Shown here: piece by piece, positions 6,280 through 15,100 of the stretch
Layout: each line of letters starts with the position of its first letter
Numbering within the stretch: position 1 is the stretch's first letter
NCBI GenBank assembly: GCA_964642165.1
Contig: CAZXOC010000107.1
Location: 1-22,095 of the forward strand
Source: CAYRVX01 sp964642165
GTDB lineage: Bacteria > Planctomycetota > Phycisphaerae > SM23-33
Reading direction: 5' to 3'
Length of the DNA: 22,095 nt
The notes under the pieces: generated by a model
Databases searched by the model: none
What the model saw: only the letters and a program-made list of their open reading frames with translations
Told to the model about the DNA's origin: nothing
Program-made: the position numbers and the translations under genes

Positions 6280-7284
6280 CTACCGGAAGTCGGGCTGCTC
6301 GTAGCCGGGCAGCTTCCCGCGGTCCTTCGCCTCGACGAAGACGGACTCGTCGTAGCGAAGCATCAGGAGGTCCTCCCGGAACCGCCCCGTCTCGGCGGAG
6401 ATGGGCAGGTCGAGTACCTCCTGGAGCAGGTACAGCGGCAGGTCGGCGCCCGCGGCGATCGACAGCGGCGAGCCCCCACCGAAGCGCGGGTTGATCTCGA
6501 AGAACCTCGGCGCCCCGCCCGCCGGCCGGCGACACTGGCAGCAGAAGGCGCCCCAGATGCTGCCCAGATGCCCCGCCAGCCGCGTCGCGTCGGCAATGAG
6601 CCGCTCGTCCTTGACCGTCACGCCCTTGGCGACTTCGCCACTGCGGACCTCCAGCCGCTGGCGAGGGACCACGCAGCGGACCTCCCCCCGCCGATCGCGG
6701 TACACGTCGATGGTGAACTCCTGGCCCGGCACCAGCTCCTGGACGATGAGCTGCTCGCCGTAGGCGGCCTCGTGTGCCCGCAACTGCTGCTCGTTGCGGA
6801 TGACGGCCGCTCCGATGCCGGCCGAGCCCTCCGCGGGTTTGGCGAAGCACGGGTAGAACGGCTGGTCGTCGAACTCCCGGAGCCGGCACGTTCGGATGGA
6901 CCCGACGCCCGCGCGGCGGAACAGCTCGGCCGCCAGGTACTTGTCTCGGCAGGCCTTCATGTCGGCTTCGGCGCCGACCATCACCGTGCAGCCCATCTCG
7001 GCCAATGCCTCGCGATGGTGTGCCAGTGCCAGCAGGTCCAGGTCCGTCAGGGGCACCATCAGGCCGACGCCGTGCTTCCGGACCAGCGCCTGCAGCGCCG
7101 AAACGTACCCGGCCGCGCCGACGCGCGGCACGACCTCGCCGACGTCGGCCTTGTGGAACGCCGGGCTGGCCTCGGTGACGTCCGTGGCGATCAGCTTGCC
7201 CGTCACGCCCAGCCTGGCCATGGCTTCGCGGAAGGCGCGCAGCAACTCCACCCGCCGTCCGGCACACGTGAACAGGATGTTCAG
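6280..7284 (-). CDS. ATP-grasp ligase (CarB-like), start codon uncertain
   Basis: A 334-residue ATP-grasp enzyme when read from a CTG at 7284. The start NILFTCAGRRVELLRAF is the typical first strand and loop of this family, so the GTG at 7251 would cut off conserved sequence. Further motifs are the central-domain lysine in FAKPAEGSAGIG (Lys149) and the metal-binding RFFEINPRFGGG (about 260-271). ATP-grasp proteins join a carboxylate to an amine or thiol through an acyl-phosphate; the acceptor here is unknown. No ATG, GTG or TTG is in frame just before the conserved start. An ATG at 7289-7287 overlaps the sugar-transferase stop (ATGA) but is out of frame by one base, so a single missing base may have broken an original ATGAGC(n)TGAAC start. 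Translational coupling to the upstream gene is likely either way. The neighbours suggest tailoring of a sugar or glycan building block. Confidence 0.75.
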   Translation of the reverse strand: MNILFTCAGRRVELLRAFREAMARLGVTGKLIATDVTEASPAFHKADVGEVVPRVGAAGYVSALQALVRKHGVGLMVPLTDLDLLALAHHREALAEMGCTVMVGAEADMKACRDKYLAAELFRRAGVGSIRTCRLREFDDQPFYPCFAKPAEGSAGIGAAVIRNEQQLRAHEAAYGEQLIVQELVPGQEFTIDVYRDRRGEVRCVVPRQRLEVRSGEVAKGVTVKDERLIADATRLAGHLGSIWGAFCCQCRRPAGGAPRFFEINPRFGGGSPLSIAAGADLPLYLLQEVLDLPISAETGRFREDLLMLRYDESVFVEAKDRGKLPGYEQPDFR

Positions 7285-7285
7285 C

Positions 7286-7984
7286 TCATGCCCTGCGATC
7301 GGTCTCTCGCTCCTTCTCGCGGCTGTAGCGCTTCTCGTAGATGCCGCCGGCCCGGTGCACGATCACGTTCGCGAGCGTCCGCAGGAGCACCTCCAGGTCG
7401 AGAGCGAAGCCGGCGTTCTCCACGTAGTAGAGGTCGAACGCGATCTTGTCTTCCAGCACCATGGACGCGCGCCCGTAGGCCTGGGCGTAGCCGGTGATGC
7501 CCGGCCGCACGTCCAGGCGGTGCCGCTGGCGCTCGTCCCACAGCTCGGCCTGCCTCTCGTACAGCGGGCGCGGGCCGATCAGGCTCATCTGCCCCGCCAG
7601 CACGTTGAGCAGTTGCGGCAGCTCGTCCAGGCTGGTTTCGCGAAGAAGCCGCCCGACGCGGGTGAGGCGAGGGTCCCCGCCGGAGCGTGGCGACGTCCCA
7701 TAGGGGTCCACGTCCCCGCGCATGGTGCGGAACTTGAGCATGCGGAACGCCCGGCCTCGCCACCCGGCGCGACGCTGCCGGAACAACGCCGGGCCGCGCG
7801 ATTCCAGCCGGATCGCCAGCGCGATCAACAGCATCGGCACGCCCAGCAGCAGCAGGGCCAACAGGCTGGCGCCCACGTCGAAGGCCCGCTTGGCGGCGCG
7901 GTAGGCCAACGGCTTTGCCTCCCACGCACGGGAGCCCTCAGCCGCCCAGACATTCGATGACCTGCCCACGCGAAGCTCGCTCAC
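7286..7984 (-). CDS. bacterial sugar transferase (polyisoprenyl-phosphate sugar-1-phosphate transferase)
   Basis: A 232-residue monotopic phosphoglycosyl transferase of the WcaJ/PglC type (PF02397). The order fits: basic KRAFD start, one hydrophobic re-entrant helix (about 37-60), KFRTM (84-88), the catalytic Asp-Glu in SLDELPQLLNVL (Asp120, Glu121), GPRP (137-140) and RPGITG (160-165). It lacks the long N-terminal membrane domain of WbaP-like members. Family enzymes move a sugar-1-phosphate from a nucleotide sugar to undecaprenyl phosphate, the first step of exopolysaccharide or glycan assembly. GTG at 7984 is chosen because GAGGGGC precedes it; an ATG at 8077 in the same frame would overlap the upstream gene and add a low-complexity Arg-rich stretch. 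Its TGA at 7286-7288 touches the ATP-grasp start, so the two are almost surely co-transcribed. Confidence 0.88.
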   Translation of the reverse strand: MSELRVGRSSNVWAAEGSRAWEAKPLAYRAAKRAFDVGASLLALLLLGVPMLLIALAIRLESRGPALFRQRRAGWRGRAFRMLKFRTMRGDVDPYGTSPRSGGDPRLTRVGRLLRETSLDELPQLLNVLAGQMSLIGPRPLYERQAELWDERQRHRLDVRPGITGYAQAYGRASMVLEDKIAFDLYYVENAGFALDLEVLLRTLANVIVHRAGGIYEKRYSREKERETDRRA

Positions 7985-8054
7985 GATCCGCCCCTCGCGT
8001 CCACTGCGCCTGTCTCCGACCTCCCGCTCTGGGGAGACGTGCCGGGCCGGGCAC

Positions 8055-9044
8055 TCAGCCCGACCCCGCCGGCGCATCCTCGAGCCGCGCTCGCTCGTAG
8101 TCGATGACCTGCTGAAGCGTTTGCTCCAGGTTGAACTTCGGCTCGTAGCCGATCAGGCGCTCGATCTTCGAGAGGTCCGGCTGGCGCCGGAGCATGTCAT
8201 CGAACGGCCGGCCGTACGCCTCTTCGTAGCTGAGGTAGCGCTTCTCGGAACTCGATCCGACCATCCCGATGACCCGGTCGGCCAACTCCTCGATGGTCAC
8301 CGATTCATCGGTCCCGATGTTGACGACCTCGCCGACGGCCTCGTCGCAGACGATCAGCCGGATCAACGCCTCGACGACGTCGGCGACGTTGCAGAAGCAG
8401 CGGCTCTGCTTCCCGGTGCCGTAGATCTGGATCGGCTGGCCGGCCAACGCCCAGCGCACGAACCGCGGGACGACCATGCCGTACTGCCCCGTCTGGCGCG
8501 GGCCGACCGTATTGAAGAACCGGCAGATGATCGCGGGCAGCCCGTACTGCTCGTAGTACGCCAGCGCCAGGAACTCGTCCACCATCTTGCTGCACGCGTA
8601 GCTCCAGCGGCTGAAGCGGGTCGAACCCAGCGTCGTGTCGTCGTTCTCGTTGAACGGCACCTTCGTGTTCTTGCCGTAGACCTCGCTGGTGGAAGCGATG
8701 AAGACCTTGCGCCCGAACTTGTTGGCCAGGTTCAGGATCACCTCCGAGCCGTGGATGTTGGTCTCGATGGTGTGGACCGGCCGCTGCACGATGAGCTGGA
8801 CGCCCACGGCCGCGGCCAGGTGGTAGATCATCTCGCATCGGTCCACCAGCGGCGTCATCGTGGCCGCGTTGCGGACCGACTCGCGGACGAACTGGAACTT
8901 GGGTCCGCCCAGCAGGTGCCGGACGTTGTCCAGGCAGCCGGTGGACAGGTCGTCGACGACGACGACATCATGGCCCATCCGAAGCAGCGCCTCGGCCAAG
9001 TGGGACCCGATGAAGCCCGCGCCGCCCGTGATCAGTACATTCAT
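8055..9044 (-). CDS. NAD-dependent nucleotide-sugar epimerase/decarboxylase (extended SDR)
   Basis: A 329-residue extended short-chain dehydrogenase. The Rossmann motif TGGAGFIGSH (6-15) with Asp31 in VVDDLSTG binds NAD; the catalytic set is Ser118 or Thr119 in IASTSEVYG, and Tyr149 with Lys153 in SYACSK. The block RFFNTVGPRQTGQYGMVVPRF (175-195) is typical of UDP-glucose 4-epimerase and UDP-glucuronate decarboxylase relatives, which cannot be told apart here. It would supply an epimerised or decarboxylated UDP-sugar in the cytoplasm. ATG at 9044 begins exactly with the MNVLITGG strand; an earlier start at 9110 would add 22 unlikely residues and run through the upstream hairpin. It leads the four-gene glycan group and has a promoter-like sequence in the 145-base gap behind the giant surface-protein gene. 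Confidence 0.88.
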   Translation of the reverse strand: MNVLITGGAGFIGSHLAEALLRMGHDVVVVDDLSTGCLDNVRHLLGGPKFQFVRESVRNAATMTPLVDRCEMIYHLAAAVGVQLIVQRPVHTIETNIHGSEVILNLANKFGRKVFIASTSEVYGKNTKVPFNENDDTTLGSTRFSRWSYACSKMVDEFLALAYYEQYGLPAIICRFFNTVGPRQTGQYGMVVPRFVRWALAGQPIQIYGTGKQSRCFCNVADVVEALIRLIVCDEAVGEVVNIGTDESVTIEELADRVIGMVGSSSEKRYLSYEEAYGRPFDDMLRRQPDLSKIERLIGYEPKFNLEQTLQQVIDYERARLEDAPAGSG

Positions 9045-9081
9045 GAGCTCTGGCCTCTCCGTCTGCTCGTTCCGGAGGGAG

Positions 9082-9110
9082 ACCATACCCGCTCCCTGCC
9101 CGCCTCGCAA
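9082..9110 (-). promoter_or_regulatory. candidate sigma-70 promoter of the glycan gene group
   Basis: On the minus strand TTGCGA (9110-9105) and TATGGT (9087-9082) are separated by 17 bases, each matching four of six consensus positions. The predicted start near 9075 would give a leader of about 30 bases before the epimerase ATG at 9044. Overlap with a hairpin makes attenuation or regulator access possible. This is a pattern match only. Confidence 0.35.
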
Positions 9111-9117
9111 CGGGCAG
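9096..9117. repeat. hairpin between the giant gene and the epimerase gene
   Basis: CTGCCCG (9096-9102) pairs exactly with CGGGCAG (9111-9117) around an eight-base loop, 73 bases past the stop of the giant gene. There is no T-run on the minus strand, so it is a weak terminator candidate at most. It overlaps the -35 region of the candidate promoter. Confidence 0.4.
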
Positions 9118-9189
9118 CCGAACCCCGCGCGCGGACCCAGAGCGTCAAGGAAGGCGTGTGCCCTGCCGTCTACGACCGCCCGGGCGCTC

Positions 9190-12100
9190 TCAGATGACCG
9201 ACCCCAGCGGCTGCGAGGTGGCCAGTGCGTCCAGCATGTCCTCCGTCAAGCCGCTCGCCGCGATGCCGTCCTCCCCGATCTCGATCGGCGCCTTCGACCG
9301 CAGCGCCGGCGGGACGGGTTCGGCCGCTCTTGAGCCGGAAGGCGACGGCCCCGTCGTCCAGGCCAAGGCTCCCACGGCCAGCGGATCGGCCGCCACGGGG
9401 TCGTCAGCGACGGTCGCCGCTATCGGCGGCGCCTCCCGCGGCGCGTCGAACAGCAGCACGGCCGTGTCGGCGGCCGGGATGGCCTCGACGGCCAAGGCCG
9501 CCCCTTCCGCCGCGGCCTCGTCCTGCGCCGTCGAGGCTTCCGGCGGCGTTGAACCGGCAGGTTCCGGCCGGTCCGTCGGCTCCTCCGCGGGGCTGTCCGG
9601 CTCATCGGCAGGCGCCGGTGCCGCCAGAGGCACCGACACGCCGAACTGAGACCTCATCGTCATCACGTCGCTGCGTTCCACGGTGCCGCTGCCGTCGAAG
9701 TCGCCCTCGGCCCACTCGTCGCCGGTGCCGTAGCTGGTCTTGACGATCATGTAGTCCAGGTAGTTCACGGCCCGGTCGAGGTTGGCGTCGCCCGGGATGG
9801 CGACGAAGAACGTCGCCACGTAGTTGCCGCCGGGCATGCCGTCGGCGTCGCCGTCCAACTGGCCCCCGGTCGAGTCGGTGATCATGCCTGGGGCGAGCGT
9901 GGCGGAATACCAACGGCCGTACGGGATGTCCGCGCCCGCCAGGTCCCACCGGGCGCGGTCGGAGTTGGGGACGTGCACGAACGTTGCCGCCGTCAGGTCG
10001 ACGTCCTCGTCGTCGGTGTCGTTGTGCAGGCTCAGCGCGCCTGCCGCGGCGGTCACGGGCTCGTTGAAGACCGCGGTCAGCGAGACCATCTCCGCGGGCA
10101 GCTCGCCGTCCTCGTTCATGATCAGTTCGACGACTTGTGGCGGGCCGTAGTCTACGGCGAAGGTCCGCACGTAATCGCCGCCGGCGACTCCGTCGTCGTC
10201 GCCGTCGAGCTTGATGCCGGCCAGGTCCACCAGGAAGGCCGCCGTACCGAAGAGCGTCAGGCGGTACCAGTCGGTGGGCAGCAGCTCTCCGCCCCAGGAG
10301 AGCGTCACGTCCTGCGTGCCGAACGTGTAGTCGATGGCCAGGTCGATCTCGACCTCGCCGCCGTCGCCGAAGTCGCCGTCGCCGCCGCTGCCGAGCAGCT
10401 CGTAGTTGTCCGGGCTCGTCGCCGAGGTGAATTCCATCGGCTCGCTGAACGTCACGATGATGCTGGTGAACGCCGCGTCGGTCGTCTCGCCCTCCGGCGG
10501 CAGCGGACTGACCAGCAGGACGGTCGGCGGCGTGGTGTCGTTCGTCGAGCCCTGGAACTCGTAGCAGCCGATGTCGAAGTAGCGGAAGACGCCGGCGCCC
10601 GTGTTCGTCGTGCCGAGGTCGTCGTGGCGAAGCAAGCCGTCGCGGTCGGAGACCGGGGCGATCTCGATGTCCGGGGGAAGGTCGCTCAAGGCCGCGTCGA
10701 TCACCGGCGATCCGCCGACCAGGTGGAAGTTGTCGTCGCGCCCGCCGTCGGCGTGGTAGGGCTCGCCCTCCCATCCGAGGAGGTTGTCGGCCCCGTTGAT
10801 GTCGATGAACTCCGGATCGACCGACAGGCTGTGTGTGTCCTGCCCGCTGGCGAGGCGCCAGTCGGCGAGCGTGATCTGGTCCGTGCCGGCCCACAGCCCC
10901 ACCTTCGCATCTCGCTCGCTGTGGCGGTAGATGTTGTTGTAGTCGCCCTCGTACTCGTCCGCGGCGGCGGAAGAGACGTCCACGCCGTATCCGCCGTTGA
11001 TCCAGACGATGTTGTTGTAGACGCGCGTCGGGTGATTGTGCTGGACGGACAGGCCCGTACCGACGTTCTGGTGGATCGTATTGTTGAAGACGTCGGTTCC
11101 GTCGTGGTAGAGGCTCGTGTTGACGACCTGGATGCCGAAGCTCTCGTTGTCATAGATGAGGTTGCTCTGGATGGTCGCCGTCTGGTCGTACATGTCCACG
11201 TAGACGCCCGTGCTGTTGCCGTAGATCGAGTTGTCGGCGATCGTGACGTTGTAGTAGCTCGCACGCACGCCGTTGGAGGCGTTGAAGTAGATCCGGTTGT
11301 GCGTCACGCGGCCCTTCTTCACGTGCACGCCGTGGTTGTTGCGGTAGATCTCGTTGTTGTGGATGTCTCGCTGGGCCCCGGAGTCGGCCCATATGCCGGT
11401 ACCGGTGTTGTCGTGCACCTCGTTGTCGTGGATGTTCTCGTACCCGTAGGAGGACATGCCCGTCGCGTTGTGGTGGGCGTCGTTGTCGAACACCTCGCTG
11501 TAGACGGCCTCGGACGTGTCGTTCAGGGCGATGCCGGTCGTCGAGTTGTCGTGGGACTCGTTGCCGCTGACGGTGAACTGGCCGGCCCTCACCGAGATGC
11601 CGGTGGAGTTGTTGTACGCCTCATTGCCCGTGACCGTCGCCGTCGACGTGCCGTACACGTAGATCCCGGTACCGTGCGAGCCGCCCACGTGATAGGCGAC
11701 GTTGTCCGTCACCGTCGGGTGGAAGCCGTAGACCTCCAGGCCCGTCTCCTGATCGGTGTTCCCCGAGCCCATCGTCCCGTAGAACGTGCTGCCGGTGATC
11801 GTCGCGTAGTCGCTGGGGTCGTCGGCGATGTAGACGCCGTCATCGCGGTTGTCGTATGCCGTCACGGAGTAGACCGTCAGGTACGACGAGCCGCCGGACG
11901 CATAGATGCCCCGGTTTCCGCCGGTGAGAGACACGTCGCGGATCACCACGGCGTCGGCGTCATTCAGCGAGATGACGGGGAAGCTGTAGTGGTTGCGGTC
12001 CAGCGTGGCGACGTGGTCCTCCTCGAGGAGATCCTCGGGCCCGCGGATCGTGATCCCCGCGTCGGCCGCCGTAATCTCCGCCGTGGCCACCATCTCGTAC

Positions 12101-15100
12101 CGGCCCGTATCGATCCACACCACGTCGCCGGGCTGCAGGTCGTAGGCGGAGAGCAGGGCCCGCAGCGACGCCATCGGGTAGTCCGGGTCGGTCCCGCTGT
12201 TGCGGTTGTCGCCCGAAGCGGTCGTGTACTCGTTGTCGGCTGGGTCGGGATCGTCCGGGATGTTGATGAAGTAGTCGTTGCCCGACGGGCCGATCACGAA
12301 GACGTTGTCGGACTCATCCGCGATGGCCGGGTCGCCCGCGTCCACCACCTGGATCAACGCCTCGTCGGTGATCGTGTGCGCGTTCCACGCGAAGTCGCCG
12401 TCGTTGAAGACGCCCGGCGCCAGCGGCGCCCAACTCCCGCCGCTGTCCTCGGAGAAGAGGATATCGACCAGCGCTCCGGCGCCGCCGGACCGCCAGGTGA
12501 TGACCACGGCTTCGTCCAGGCGATGTTTCTCCGATCCGTTGGGGCTGAGGACCTGGATCCAGGCCGCCGGACTCCGGCTGGCCTGCTCCGTGTTCCCGTA
12601 AGCGCCGAGGTTGATCCGCCCTCCGTTGGAGTAGGGAGGCTCCTCTCCGGGCCCATCCGGCTCGTTGCCGAAGGCGTCGGCGAGGTCGCCGGCGTCGATG
12701 CCCGGCGAGTCTTGGGCATCGGGCAGCCAGTCCCCGCCGTGGTAGCTGCCGTCCGTGCTCTGCACGTGGAAGTCGTCGTCGGCGCCGAAGTCTTCGTCCG
12801 TCGCCTCGGCGTAGCCCAGTACGTCGTCGGCGCCGTCGGGATCGACGAACATCGGGTCGGCCACCCGGCTGTGAACGTCGAAGCCCAGCTCCAGCGACCA
12901 GTCCAGGCCGCTGGCGAAGTCGCGCTGCCAGTAGAGGAAGTCGCCCGATCCGTCGTACTGGAAGAGGTTGTAGTCGCCGGCAAAGCCGACCTGGCTGTCG
13001 TCGGCGACGTACAGCTCGTAGCCGCTCTCCGAGTAGAGGATGTTGTTCCGCAGGTGGACGTGCTGGCTGCCGTTCCGGATGTGGACCGCGTCGCTGCTGG
13101 TCTCGTAGATCGTGTTGTTGATGAGATCCAGGTACTGGTTGTTGACCCTCGCGTGGTCGGCCTCGAACCCGCGGTAGGTGTTGTCGTAGATCAGGTTGTT
13201 GCGGAACGTCACCGCGCCGTAGTGCGCGTTCTGGACGTAGGCCCCGTACTTGTTGCCGTAGCTGATGTTCGCGACGAACTCGAGGCCATAGTCACCGGCA
13301 TACAGGCCGGCGTTGCTGTGGCCCCAGACCCGGTTGCCGCTGGCGAGCCCGCGGACCAGGACGATCCCGTTGGCGTTGCGGTAGACCTCGTTGTCGCGGA
13401 TCGTCCGCCAGTCGCTGTGCTCGCCCCGGATGCCGGTACCGCTGTTGTCGTGGACGTCGTTGTCGTGGACGTCGTCGTAGCCCTCGGTCTTGATTCCGGT
13501 TGCGTTGCTGTATACCTCGTTGTCGTACACGTCTCCGTAGACGGCGCCATCGGTGTCGTCGACGTACAGCCCCGTGCCGTTGTCGTGGATGACGTTACCG
13601 TGGACGGTCATCTGTCCAGCACGAAGCCAGATCCCTGTCGACGAGTTGCTGTAGGCCTCGTTGTCCGACACCGTCGCCGTCTGCGTGCCGCTGAGATAGG
13701 CGCCGTAGCCCGTCGAGCCGCCGACGTGATAGAACACGTTCCCGGTCACGGTCGGATACCAGCCGTTGAGGTTGATGCCGTTGTTCTGGTCCGTGTTGGC
13801 GTTGCCCATCGTCCCGTAGAACGTGCTGTTGGTGATGGTGACGTACTCGCTGCCGTCGTCGAGGATGTAGAGCCCGTTGTCCCGGTTGTCGTAGGGCGTG
13901 ATGTGGTCGATGGTGACCCGCTCGGAGCCGCTGCCGAGGCGCAATCCGTTCGCCCCGCCGGTCAGCGACAGGTCGCGGATTGTGGTATCGTCGGCGTCTG
14001 TGAGCTGGAGCGTGTTGAACGCGCTGTTGTTGCGGTCCAGCGTGGCGACGTGGCCCTCCTCCTCGGGGTCCGCCGGCCCGCGGATCGTGATCCCCGCGTC
14101 GGCGGCAGTGACCTCCGCGGTGGCGACCAGGTCGTACCAGCCCGTGTCGATCCACACCGTGTCGCCGGGCTCCAGGTCGTGCGCGGCCAGCATCGCCCGC
14201 AGGGACGCCATCGGGGCCGCGGGATCCGTGCCGCTGTTCGTGTTGTCCCCGGATGCGGTGGTGTACTCGTTATCCGACAGGTCCACGTCGTCCGGGATGT
14301 TGATGTAGTAGTCGTTGCCCGCCGGCCCGATCACAAACACGCTGTCCGACTCGCCCATCACGCCCGGGTCCGACGCGTCGACGATGCGGATCAACGCCTC
14401 ATCCGTCACCGTGTCGGGGTTCCAGCCGAAGTTGCCGTCGTTGAAGACCTTCTCGGCCAGCAGGTCCCAGTCGGCGTCCCCGTTCGCCGAGAAGTACACG
14501 TCCACCCACGTGCCCGCCTCGGCCGTCCGCCAGATGATCGTCGTCCCCTCGCCGACGCGGAGCTTCTCCGAGCCGTTGGGGCTGAGCACCTGAATGTACG
14601 ACGCCGGGCTCTTCGACGCCTCGGGCGTGTTGCCGTAGGCACCGAGGTTGATCCGGTCGCCGTTGGAGTAGGGAGGCTCCTCTCCGGGCCCATCCGGCTC
14701 GTCGCCGAAGGCGTCGGCCAGGTCGCCAGCGTCGATGCCCGGCGAGTCGGCGGCGTCCGCCGCCCAGGTCCCCCCGTGCCAGCTCCCGTGCGTGCTCATC
14801 AGGTGCAAGTCGTCGTCCTGCCCGAAATCGCCCACCCATTGCTCCCTCGACAGGTTCCACCTCGGGACGATCTGCTTCGGGACATCGGGACCTTCCCAAC
14901 GGAGTGTCGCGTAAGCCCGGCTGGTGGCCTCGTGCATCTCGTACACGATCGGGTACCAGCCGGGGGTCAGACCCGCTGCCGTGTAACTCTCCTCGGCGTT
15001 GTTCCAATCCCACTGGTCGATTACTGGCACTGGCACGCCGTCGAAGAAGAGACGCTCGCCGTCATTGGTCGAGGCGTACAGCGTCCAGTCGCCATCGGCC

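Larger units (their letters stand above)
12284..14320 (-). other. giant protein: beta-helix module 4 plus SPNG linker
   Basis: It opens with DYYINIPDDVDLSDNEYTT and 'TVWIDTGWYDLVATAEVTAA'. It carries the second copy of the exact 669-bp block (12839-13507) and ends with an SPNGSEKHRL linker (about 12275-12570). The opening 140 residues are about four fifths identical in DNA to those of module 5 where I compared them by eye. Confidence 0.65.

Noticed and set aside
5972..7267. Long minus-strand frame overlapping HAD and ATP-grasp genes
   Set aside because: It shares no motifs with known proteins and lies in a different frame from two genes with complete catalytic motifs.
6256..7497. Long plus-strand frame opposite the ATP-grasp gene
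   Set aside because: Antisense shadow of a GC-rich gene, with no motif.
7985..8077. Upstream ATG start for the sugar transferase
   Set aside because: It would overlap the epimerase gene and add an Arg-rich stretch unlike the family N-terminus; GTG at 7984 has a better ribosome site. Kept only as an alternative.
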